A DNA stretch of 64,000 nucleotides from positions 1,868,940,988 to 1,869,004,987 of the forward strand of contig OY728128.1 of NCBI GenBank assembly GCA_963277665.1. Reading direction: 5' to 3'. This document shows positions 12,715 through 23,393 of the stretch, piece by piece. The notes beneath the pieces are model-generated. The model was not told the DNA's origin. It ran no database searches and saw only the letters and a program-made list of their open reading frames with translations. Made by a program: the position numbers and the translations under genes. The stretch's first letter is position 1, and each line of letters starts with the position of its first letter. The DNA comes from Viscum album (lineage: Eukaryota > Streptophyta > Magnoliopsida > Santalales > Viscaceae).

Positions 12715-13953
12715 TTCTCCCTTACACCACTCAAAACCACCCATATTCATTGTTTATATTTTGAATCTCAGAAAATTTTTCATCTCCTAAAGTCCTCTAC
12801 CAAATTTTTTAGCCTTTGGTCGCATTTAGGAGGCCTAAGACCCTCATTCTGAGGGAATACATTGTTAGAAGAAGATATTCTATCAAATTAAGAATCAAAC
12901 CCCCACCTTTTCCATTATAACATGAATATACAAATATTTTTAACCTTTAAAGTATAATCATTTAATCATTTATAAGAAATAGTTATTTTAAGATACATAC
13001 TTTTCTCAGATTCATTTCTATAATCCTCTTTAACAAAATAATAAAACTAATAACCTTATGATAATATTGAAACTATGAATATGAAAACATAAATGTTAAT
13101 TTTTATTCCCCTGTGAAACTTAATATTTAATATATTATACTTTCAGTTCAAACTATGAATGTTTTTATCAATCCTTGGTCATCCATGGTAGTTATTATAT
13201 TAAGTTCTCTAACATAATTAGCAAGAATCATACTAAAATCCTTCATGATGTTATATCAAATAAAATTTTAATTAACCATAGAATATCCCTCAAGTGTTTC
13301 AAAATATGTTTTTATTTGAGCCTCTTTATCGTGCACCATGTTACAATTGAGTTAATACCCAACACTCCTTTTTAGGGTACATAATATAGTTATACCCAAA
13401 AATAATATATTAAAAATCGTGGAATAAAATAATAATACATCAAGAAAATTCCACATATCATAGAAAAAAATCATATTTGAGGTTTATGGTACATCAATAA
13501 GAATTAAAATCATAACATAGTGGATTAGTAATGAAAACATGATCTCCTTAGTGGATTTGGAATCAATCACTTATTTCCCTTGGTAGATGATGCTTCACTA
13601 ACCTATTTTCTAGAGCATAACATTTAGCAAAACCTATTACCCATTTTTGATTGAGCATAACTACTCATTTCACCATTGTCTCATGGGATGAAAATACTTA
13701 CCTAATGTATTGGAGAGATATATAGGGTCCACCCCCCCCCTCACTTAAATAATAACAAAACATATGTGTTATATAAGAAAACATATAACCATCAAGTCAT
13801 TAAAAAATTGGAATATGAATTGGTTTCACAAAACATTCCATTTAAATCATTCAAATTTTATAGTATAAAAATACAATGTATTCAAAATGGGTTTTATATA
13901 ATTTTTAAATGGATTCACATATAGATATTATTATTCATTATTAAATAAATAAT

Positions 13954-13978
13954 CATAACATGATGATATCATGTTATG
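13954..13978. repeat. Perfect 11-bp palindrome next to insertion site
   Basis: CATAACATGAT and ATCATGTTATG are exact inverted copies separated by GAT. The hairpin ends 15 bp before the left edge of the large chromovirus. It could be chance in AT-rich DNA or an insertion-prone structure. Confidence 0.6.
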
Positions 13979-15344
13979 TAGCAACAAAGGTAATGATATA
14001 ATTAATCATTTTCATTAATTAGATAGTTATATTCATTAAAAAATATTAAGTAATTTTTACATAAAAAGGGAAATAGTTTTAACTAAACTCATTTATAATA
14101 AGGATTTTATTTTAAAAAAATTATAAAATTTATAATTTTAATTAGAAAAAATTAATATCATTTTCTAAATTTTCATGTAGAAATTAAAATCACATGAATC
14201 TTTGGTAATCTTTAGAAAATTTTGATTTTTCAGTGAATAATGAAAATACCATTTTTTAAAACAAAGTCATTTATTTTAAATATATTAAGTAATTTAAATG
14301 TATGATTATGTTATTAAAATTATTCCAAGTAAAATATGAATTATTTATTTATATTTAAACTAATTAATTATTTTTAAATAAACTTTATATTGGTTTTTAG
14401 TATAATTTTATTTTTGGGGTTTAAAAAGTGTTATTTCTGAATATTTTTCTAAGGTGGATAAACTTTATCCATTTTAATTAATTAAAAAAATACATAATGA
14501 ATAATGTTTTAAATTATAATTATATATTACATATCATTATTAATTTTTATTTGTAAAATGACTATTATTACTCTGAGAGTTAATATAAAATCATATTTTT
14601 CTTAAAAAATACACTTCTTGAAAAATCACTTTTTTGTCATGTATATGGGTTTAATTTTAAATTCCATTATTTTTCACTTATTTGAATTTAATTTGGTAAA
14701 ATTGATTCCATATTTGGAATCATAATAATTTATATTATCTAATAATTTTATCTTATGTTTTTTACAATAATGAATAGTTAAAACAGTAAAGATTATTTAC
14801 CATGGTTTAGGTGAAAATTAATTTACCAGGGGTTAAACTAAAATGCTAAGAGTTAAAATTACTTAAAAACTTATATAAAATCTATTTTATGGAAATATTT
14901 TTATGTTATACTGTCTAAATATAACTAATGTTTCTTTTTGGATCCTTGTGGCATGTGAATAACATGGGTACACTTTTTTCTTTTCAAAAATTACAATTGT
15001 GTCACACACATCACTTACAAAATGGTGCCCACTATCCTCTCCAATTAATATAATAAAATTAATTTATCTCATCCATTAATTACACAAATACCTTCCTAAC
15101 TTCCCTCCCCATGACTTTTTTTCATATTTTGATCCTAAATCCATCCTAAGAAGGCTTTTAGGGCTTACTATTAAAGGTTTTCAGAAGATGAGGTATCGTG
15201 TTTAACCGTGTGTTTTTATTCAATTTCTTCTTACAAATCACTAGAATCTTATTAAATTGTAATATTTTTAATAAAAAAGGTATATCACATATATTGATAT
15301 GTTATTATGTTAATTTAATAACCAAAATCCATCTCATCTTCCAT

Positions 15345-15990
15345 CAAATGGGATACAAAATTATCATTCGTGTGTAAAGAGGACTACCACCTCACAAATC
15401 GATTTCATCTTTTTTCATCATCACCTCTCATAGATTTTTATAATGATGGATTTAAAGTATGTAAATTATATTTGTAAAATATTTATACTTATGGAGTTAT
15501 GATTTTAGATATACCTTCTTAAATTCCATTCTGTGTGGGTTACTATAATATTTCCCTTGTGTTCGAAAAACTTCCACCTCATGAAGCGATTTAATTAATT
15601 TTTACTAACTTTTAACATTAAAGGTAATGATAATTTAGTTAATGAATATATGTTATATAAATTAAATAATTATGATATTAATTGTATATTTATAATTTTT
15701 AAAATTTAATATATCATTTTCCTTTCTACACTAAAAAATGATAATGTTGTTTGTGCGTTTGTGTGGACTACGCCTCCATAAAGTGATGTAACTCTTTCTT
15801 CATCACTAAGTCACATGTATGCTATATATAATTAAATTTAATGAAATAATATTGTATTTATTATATTTGTATCATTTTTTAAAGATAAAATAATACATAC
15901 TTTTTTCCATAATGATCGTTTAAAATGGAAACATTAATCATGCATACGTACAGCCTACCATCTCCATGATCATAACATAGTTCATTTTGT
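15345..15990 (+). repeat. ~188-bp tandem repeat array in 5' LTR
   Basis: Four degenerate units share a core like GTGCGTNTGTGGACTACCACCTC followed by ATGAAGCGATGT and CATTTTTC. The core CACCTC positions are 15388, 15575, 15771 and about 15959, giving periods of 187, 196 and 188 bp. The rest of each unit is AT-rich. Confidence 0.75.
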
Positions 15991-17024
15991 AAGCATAATT
16001 CATGATTGGTTTTAAAAAATATAATTTATTCATAAATATGATAATTATTTAATGATTAATATTCTGTATATTTTTAAATAATTACCTCTTTGACTAATAG
16101 TTAGCCTACCAAAGTCGTTTTTTAGACATATTAGCCAAATATTATCAAAACATCTGAATTAAACTTAATTGATTAAGTAATTTTATATGAAATTGTAATA
16201 ATTAAAATAAAATGAATAATAAAATTGAAAATTTTATTAATAAATTAACTAAATAACATAACTTTATTATTTAGGATAATAAAGAATAAACATGACAAAT
16301 AAAACCTGAGGTAATGTATTTTCTCCCAATTTCCTTTCGTTGAGTTATATTTTGATGTTATGAACCTATATTCCTTATGATGTGTATATAAAGAACCTTT
16401 GAAAATTTATATCATTAATTTATATATTATCATGATATTTAAATCTTTTTTTAATTATATTCACTCATAGTGATTACGATTCAAATGTTTCCAAAGTGGA
16501 AATACACTTTTCTTTTTAAAAAACCTCTTTTAGAGTTTTCCATAAAACTCTATTTATATTCCATGTCTATGTTTGTAATATTTTTTTATGAATGTAATTA
16601 TATGTACTAGAGAGTTATATAAATGAATTTTTTTCATTATTTTTCAAAAAAGGAATCTTTGTATGGAATTTTTGAATTTCATTATAAACGACAAGAGAAA
16701 TATTCTTTTTCAATTTTTATAGAGACAGCAACCTTTCCCACTACTATAACCATCATTTTAATTCTGAATTCCATTACATGTTTTCATGTTTTCTTCAATG
16801 AAATTCTATATTTCCATTTTTCTTAGTATTTTATTTTTTAAAATGATTTTTAAAAATAAAATTACTTTTGATATTAAAAATGGTTTCAAAATAAATGGGT
16901 TTTTAGATATATGAAAGAGTTTTTCATGTCGAGTTAAAAGATTTTTTAAGATATTTTATGATGAATATGAAATAGTTTATGATTTATTATTATGTTATGG
17001 TTCCTGGTAATTTTTTTTATGGCA

Positions 17025-17168
17025 GGTGTTTCCCATATAAACAAAGTATAGGTGGTTCCATTATAAACCAAGGATGGGTGGTTATGTTATTAACCAAGGA
17101 TTAGATGCTCTGTGATAAACCAAGGATGGTTGGTTCTGTGATAAACCAAGGATGGGTGGGTCTATGAT
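17025..17168 (+). repeat. 26-bp minisatellite in 5' LTR
   Basis: Five full units of 26 bp (17025, 17051, 17077, 17103, 17129) and a partial sixth, with a core close to GATAAACCAAGGATGG. The array abuts the conserved LTR block GGTGGGTCTATGATATCCC. Confidence 0.85.
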
Positions 17169-17764
17169 ATCCCTCCAATGCATCGGGTACTCTAGGGATG
17201 TAATTTTACTATAACATTTATTCCATTTATAAGAGTGATATTAATGATGATGTCCCATGTTACCTACTTGATTTATATGTGCCTTATATAGGTTTTAAAT
17301 GATTTTTTAAGAAAAAAGTGTGTGTTATTTCATATTAAAATTATTTATTATATTTTTCTCAATGAAATTTGAGATAAAGTTAAAATTTTCTTGGGTTTTA
17401 ATATTTTTCTTTGGACTAATAAACATCTTATTTTTTATGTCCATTATTGAGATTTTTGTTCACATCCCATGTTTTAAAATGTTTTAACATGGTTTAAGTA
17501 TGGGTAAGTTAAAGTAATATCTCAAGTTAAAATTTATGAACTTTTTTATAAAAATAAATCATGTTTTATATCAATAGTTTTATATTATGGAAAAAATTGA
17601 TAGTGATCAGAAGTGTCCACTATTTATATATATTGTTATGCAATGTATGAGTTATGACCCAATTAATTAAAAATATAAACCATAAAGGATCCTCAAATGT
17701 AAGAGAATGAATTATTGACATAAAACTCAACCTTATTTATTTTTTAATGGAGGGTCCTTATAGT

Positions 17765-17775
17765 TGGTATCAGAG
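17765..17775 (+). other. Primer-binding site, initiator Met tRNA
   Basis: TGGTATCAGAG starts two bases after the 5' LTR end. It matches the 3' end of plant initiator Met tRNA, the usual primer for plant Ty3/gypsy elements. Confidence 0.88.
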
Positions 17776-17899
17776 TTCAGTTTAGATAACTATAGAGTTT
17801 CAGATAATGTTAATATCATACCTTTGAAATATTTTAATTTATAGTTTTGTTGAAATGATATAATATTTAAATATTATCATATTTATTCATCTAAAATAT

Positions 17900-18930
17900 G
17901 TCTTTTCAGAATGTATTTACACAAAGGAAATAGGTAAGTTTTAGTAGGAAGACGCTAAGAGGAAAATATCCTTCCAAATTTAGTAACCCATGGTGTTTAG
18001 AATTGGAATAGAATAGTTTGTTGATGTGATGGATCAGTTGATAGAAGATATAAATTGTGGTGATATCTAGGATATAGAGGAACCAAATATACCATGAATG
18101 AACATATATATAATAGATCATTTTATAATACAACATCACACATAATTAAATGATTCACCTTTCCTTGTGGTAGATAAAGGATAGATCAATGCTCTGTATA
18201 ATATATTTGATGTCATGGGGTGTTTGGAATGTTAAATGGTAACTATTATAGTTTATATTCTTGATGGTGAATTTTATTGATGATGATATCTATATGAGAA
18301 TATTAGTGAGAAATATGATCTTAATTCCATTTAATGGGAAATATTTAAGTATATTTACCATGAAACATATTTCCCTAATGTTGTTCATATCTCTATGGAA
18401 AAACAATTCATGGAATTTAAGAAAAAAGATAAATATTCTATGACCACTTATGAAGAAAATTTTATAATACTATCCAAGTACATACCCACTTTTTTTCTTG
18501 AAATTTATAGTAAAATTAATATATTTTACATAGGGATACAATAATGTTTATTAATAACATTTTTCATATGAAAATTTAAAATATATGATAATTTTGTTCA
18601 TTGTTCTGAGAAATTAGATATGGAGTTTTTTAAAACTAATGTTCTTTGAGATGAAAAGAAAAATAAATGGTCTAGATGGATGTCGATGGGGAAGTATACA
18701 AATGAGAAATATGGTGGTAAGAAAACCAATTTCCCATTTTGTGATATGTGTGGTAAAAAGAATCTCAAGGAATGTCTTAAAATGTTTCATAAGTGCTTAT
18801 TATGTGGCATGTTTGGACAATGGAATGTAAATGAAACAAAAATTATCATATAAATAATAAAAATTCAGTGGTAAGATGCTTTAGTTGTAATGAGTTGGGG
18901 AATTATGCTCATGTTTTTCCAAAGTTAGCC
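17900..18930 (+). pseudogene. gag remnant of the old chromovirus
   Basis: Gag proteins form the cytoplasmic particle that packages element RNA. A broken reading can be followed from about 17900: MEKQFMEFKKKDKYSMTTYE near 18394-18450 resembles the gag core where the chain ends in a YEENF-type segment. A cysteine cluster CDMCGKKNLKEC at 18740-18775 and a partly lost knuckle CFSCNELGNYAHVFPK at 18877-18924 follow. In the knuckle the histidine is Asn and the last cysteine is Phe. Several stops and at least one frame change break it. Confidence 0.7.
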
Positions 18931-19129
18931 ACTTAGGGGAGAAATCATCAATACAAAAATTATAAATGTGTGAAAAATAGTTTTTTACTTATATGGTTGT
19001 TTTTAATCTATAAATTTAAGTGGTGATAGGTATGTTAATTGATTATTCAAATTATTACAATACCCTATTTAACTCTAGATTTTATAATTATTTCAATTTT
19101 GTTAACTTTTCAATTAAATTGGGAATATA

Positions 19130-20062
19130 ACCTCATGATGGTAAGATATAACTTTTAGTGAAAACTATGAGTTGATTAATCAAAGAAACCAAGATTTATA
19201 GGAATATTTATATTGTTATTAAGGGTATGGTATTTCCTAAAAATATTTTTTAATAGGCCATAGTATATTTTTATATCATTCTTTGTATGGATTGGATTTC
19301 AGAGTATAATGATAAGATATATTTGAGATCTAATAAATTTAAGTTAAATAATTTTATATATTTGATAAATTACTACAAATATAGGAAAATGATTAGAGAT
19401 AGAAGTTGTAGTTACCTTGATAATATTATTGAAAATAAATAAATGGTTCAAATTAGTGATGTTCTAGTAGTTAATGAATACATAAATGTATTTCCTTATG
19501 ATTTTCATAGTGTTATTCTTGATCAGTAGGTTGGGTTTATTATTGACTCATTTCATGATAATAACTCTATTTCTAAACCCCCTTATCTAATGGAGTGTGT
19601 AAAACTTTTATATTTAAAAACCCAATTACATGAGTTTCTAGATAAAGTTTTTATTCTCCCTTACATTTCACATGGTGTGCTATTATTTTTTTTGTTGAAA
19701 ATAGGTATGGTTCTCTAAGAATTTACATTGAAAATAGATCATTGAATAAAATCATTGTTAATAAAAAGTATCACTTTCCTCATATCGATGATTATTTTTA
19801 TCATCTCTGGGTAGCATAATATTTTTTTAATTTTGATTTTAGTGCAAGGTACCATCAGTTGAATGTGAAGGAAGAAGATATTCTAAAGACTATATTTTAT
19901 ACTAGATATCAGCAATATGAGTCTGTGGTTATGCCCTTTGGATTTTCTAATGAACCATGTATATTTATAGACCTTATTAATAGAGTTCTCAATGAATTAT
20001 TGGATATATTCATGGTTGTGTTTATTGATGTAAATTTGGTATTTTCTAAAATTTAAGAGAAA
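19130..20062 (+). pseudogene. Protease and N-terminal reverse transcriptase remnant
   Basis: The protease tail is recognisable as CMDWISEYNDKIYLRSNKF (around 19285-19340). The linker INVFPYDFHSV and the RT start ISKPPYLMECVKLLYLKTQ (around 19570-19625) follow, then NKKYHFPHIDDYF-like wording near 19760. The best part is the open frame 19859-20056: QLNVKEEDILKTIFYTRYQQ, VVMPFGFSNEP and the catalytic strand as FMVVFIDVNLVFSK. The usual IDD is IDV, so a catalytic Asp is lost. The chain is cut at 20062 by the nested element, directly before the thumb. Confidence 0.85.
20058..20062. repeat. Target-site duplication, left copy (AGAAA)
   Basis: AGAAA precedes the nested LTR at 20063. The same five bases follow its other LTR at 31678-31682, matching the 5-bp duplication typical of LTR retrotransposons. 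Confidence 0.88.
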
Positions 20063-23000
20063 TATAAAGACCGAGACCAAAATAGCTCGTATCTGGCACC
20101 TTACTTTATTACAATGTCTTAAAGAACAAGGAAATCACTTCTAGAAGTATTTAATAGTTTAGTAGCTTTTAAAAACTAGATACTAAGATGAGTTTAACAT
20201 TATAACTTGAAATGAAATACAACATAGAAACTCCATTGGAAAAACCCATAAAATCCTAGATTTTCCATTCATGTCATTCATAATATACATCTATTCATCA
20301 TAAGGAAAAATTAAACATAAGAAAGGGGTTATGTCAGATGATTAGTAAGGGTAAGAAATACAACAAAATATAATATAAATATAAACAACAAGGAATTTCG
20401 AATAACTAAAAACACATGCCATTAAATCATAAACTTGATCATAATATGGAAGGAATAAAAACTGATTAGATAATTCCATTTAAATAATCACAATAGAATA
20501 AAACTTAACCATGGAAATTATACTAGTCAAATAATCACATGGAATATCAATTACTAGTATCATAATGATGGAATTAATAATATCGAACATCATAAACATG
20601 CTATCAAGGCTTCAGCCAAGACACCATACATAAGTGGGTAAACACCTGGTCTAGATTGTCTCATGAGACCTACTGATACATTGAGAGGCTATAGAGGGCC
20701 CCACCCATCACTCAATAAGTCCAATTTATTCTTCATATTAAAGGGGTGAAACATAACAACATATATATATATAAATATATATAAATTTAAATAACTTTCC
20801 CCAACTAATAAACATAATAACTAATCATTCTGAGTAATATGGTGAATGGTATCATGATAGCATAACCACGATCAAACAAATCAAAAGCCATTTAATAAAA
20901 TATGGTAGATGATATCATAAAAGATAAATCCTAATTAACTATAATATTAAATATAAGGTTTTTAAATATATTAAAATACTTTAATAAAATCATCTATGAA
21001 TTCTGGAAATAAATTCCCTTTTTTTACATTAGAAATAAGAGTTTTTTTTTGGAAAATCATTTGTATTTATCATAAAATATTATTGAAACTTATATATCAA
21101 AAAAATATAAAATTTATGAATAGGTAAATTATATTTTAGGTATATATTTTTTCCAAATTAAGTTAAAACTTGTAAAAATATCATTTATGATGCTTTATAA
21201 ATGAGCCTCTTAAGTCCAATTTAATGGAAAATAATAAAGGGTCTTTAAAACAGACTAAGAAATGATTTTTGTATAAAAAATAGAAATAAAAAAAATATAT
21301 ATTTTCATGATAAAATTAGTGGTTTTAGAAAAATAGTAGTGGCTTAAAATATATTATGGAGTCCACTTGAAAATGGGTAAGAAATTGGGAAGTTCCCTTT
21401 TATCGGGTTTTCTTATGTGGAGAATTGAGAAAGGATCCTTATAAAACATGTAACTCTCCATCAAATAAAGAAGGATTATTATAGGTATATAACTGTATAA
21501 AATTAAAAAACAATTTATAAGTATTACATAATAATAATTAATAATTATATTGGGGTAAAGAGAGAGAGAAATCATAACCCAAATGAAAAATTGAGATTTA
21601 GGGAGAAACCCTTACCTTATGTATGAAAGTGTTCTACACTTTTACTTAATGTCCTTGATAATGAAATTATATTCATTAATAATTTAATTTAGAAACTATT
21701 AAACATTTAATTGATTTATTATAATTTTCATAAGTTCAAATATGGTCTTTTTTATGAGTTATAATATTTAATTCTATCATTTGGGAGTGTTCTTTTCCTT
21801 GGTTTTCATGATTGGTTCACTTGTATACATATTCAAAATATCATGTAAAATGGGAATAGTTTTATAGAATTGAAATTATATGTTATTAATGAAAATACAT
21901 AAGATTAAATGTTTATATAAGTTATTTTTTTAGTTTTTATGAGGATGAATCATTAGATAAGACATTACAGATAACCGTTTGGTTTATTTTGGCATTTTTC
22001 GATCATCATGCACTCATTTTGTATTATGAATTAATATGATTTATGTATACTAGTTAAAGAATATTAAATAAGTTTAATTAAATATGTTAATGTATTTTTT
22101 AACCAAAAAATTGTTTTATGACCAGCCTTGAAGGTGGAATTTAAAAAACAAAACTTATCTTCCATGAAGGCAGTAAATCAATACCTCACAAAATGATGTT
22201 TTCATTTTTAGAATAAAAATGGGGAAAGAATAAAATTGATTTTTTATATTACATTATCATAATAAAATTCTAGTTTATATATGATAATGGAGTTATCATG
22301 AATATTTGGACATAGGTGGTAAGGAAATGATAAGAAAAGTAATGAAATTGAAATAAATTTAAAATAACTAAAAGAGATTTACCTCTTGAATTCTTCTCCA
22401 TGAGAACCTCATTATGGGAATTTGAAATGGTATTTTGGTGAGGCCAAAAATACTAGAACATGGGGGGAGAGGTTTGGGAGAGTAAATGAGTAGAATATAA
22501 GAATACTTAAAGGGTTTTGGTGTGTGAGGAGAATGGGTGGTGAGGGGTGGTATTTAAAGTGGAGAAGAGGGGTGTTTTTGAATAATTATTTCATTTGTTT
22601 ATTATTTTGGATCAAAAATATGAATATATTAATCATTATTAATAAATATATTAAAATAATTAAGTATGGTTCTATATTATGTGCTTACATCATCCATACA
22701 TCACCTATGACTCCATAATTTATGTATTTTATTGCATGCCATAAATTATCATATTTCACTATTTGCCAAAAATTCAGCTATTTTAGAAAATCCCAAAAAT
22801 CCACCCTAACCATTTTTAAATGTTTAGAATTAAAAAATAAACTCCATTTTATAAAAATAATTTTCTAAATATGATATGTTTAATTTTTAAATAAAATCAT
22901 CATTTATTCAAAAAATGATGATTTTAAAATTATAACTAATTTTATGACACTTAAAAATTAATTAAGGTATCATAAGATTATATTATAATAATAAAAAAAC

Positions 23001-23375
23001 AAAATATTAATTTATTAATATATTTCATGAAAATAAATTTTATATTAAATAAATATATTAATTGTAAAATTGTGAATTAACATTTATGATTCCCAAAAAT
23101 ATCAATACTTAATTTATTACTTTTAAAACATTCATTTACTTATTCTATATAAATATATTATATTTTCATTCATATGATATGTAAATTTTTTTATACTTTC
23201 ATTGGTGAATTTTTTATTCTATTAGTCATATTACTATTCCTAATGGTCATATTATTATTCCATCAATCATATTTAAAAGTATATTCTAGTTTTAAATTCG
23301 GTGTTGCATGAAGCATAAACTATCAATGATATTAAATTTTATAAGATACATTCCGTAAGATTTTTGGGTGTTACA
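20063..23375 (-). repeat. 3' LTR of nested chromovirus (3313 bp)
   Basis: On the minus strand it runs from TGTAACACCCAAAAATC at 23375 to GGTCTTTATA at 20063, where the ancestral terminal CA has decayed to TA. It aligns throughout with 28391-31677. It carries a TATA-like ACTTTAAATA (22551-22560) and the conserved block at about 20660-20710. Frames such as 21354-21575 and 22524-22718 recur at the same place in the partner LTR and are LTR sequence, not genes. Confidence 0.92.
22551..22560 (-). promoter_or_regulatory. Decayed TATA box of nested 3' LTR
   Basis: ACTTTAAATA lies about 820 bp from the LTR start on the minus strand. The partner LTR has an intact TATAAATA at the matching place. Confidence 0.5.
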
Positions 23376-23393
23376 TTCTCCCCTCCTTTAAAA
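23376..23393 (-). other. Polypurine tract of nested chromovirus
   Basis: On the minus strand TTTTAAAGGAGGGGAGAA directly precedes the 3' LTR start TGTAACACCC. This is where plus-strand DNA synthesis is primed. Confidence 0.85.

Larger units (their letters stand above)
11732..13990 (+). mobile_element. Second degenerate LTR-like segment, head to tail
   Basis: It begins with TTTTAACACCCCATGATTTT, the expected LTR start, and has CCTATAAAAGG about 975 bp in. A leader-like stretch follows (12715-12900, with CATTTAGGAGGCCTAAGACC), resembling the post-TATA parts at 15130 and 50820. From about 13580 to 13745 the minus strand carries the conserved block (GGTGGACCCTATA...CTCCAATA...CCCATGAGACAA), so at least two fragments in opposite orientation are joined. 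The frame at 13175-13375 has no recognisable family. The segment is cut by the 13994-37798 element. Confidence 0.45.
13994..17762 (+). repeat. 5' LTR of the old chromovirus
   Basis: It aligns along its length with 34027-37798. Matching landmarks are the start (TGATATAATTAATCATTTTC against TTAAAAAATAAATTATTTTC), the GTTATATTCATT word, the ~188-bp repeats, the 26-bp repeats and the end (TCCTTATA against TCCTAACA). The terminal CA has become TA. The TATA equivalent at 15016-15025 has decayed to TACAAAATGG, so its promoter is probably lost. Small frames at 16623-16826 lie inside it and are not genes. Confidence 0.82.

Noticed and set aside
17765..17775. A tRNA gene at the primer-binding site
   Set aside because: Only the short complement to a tRNA 3' end is present, with no cloverleaf around it.
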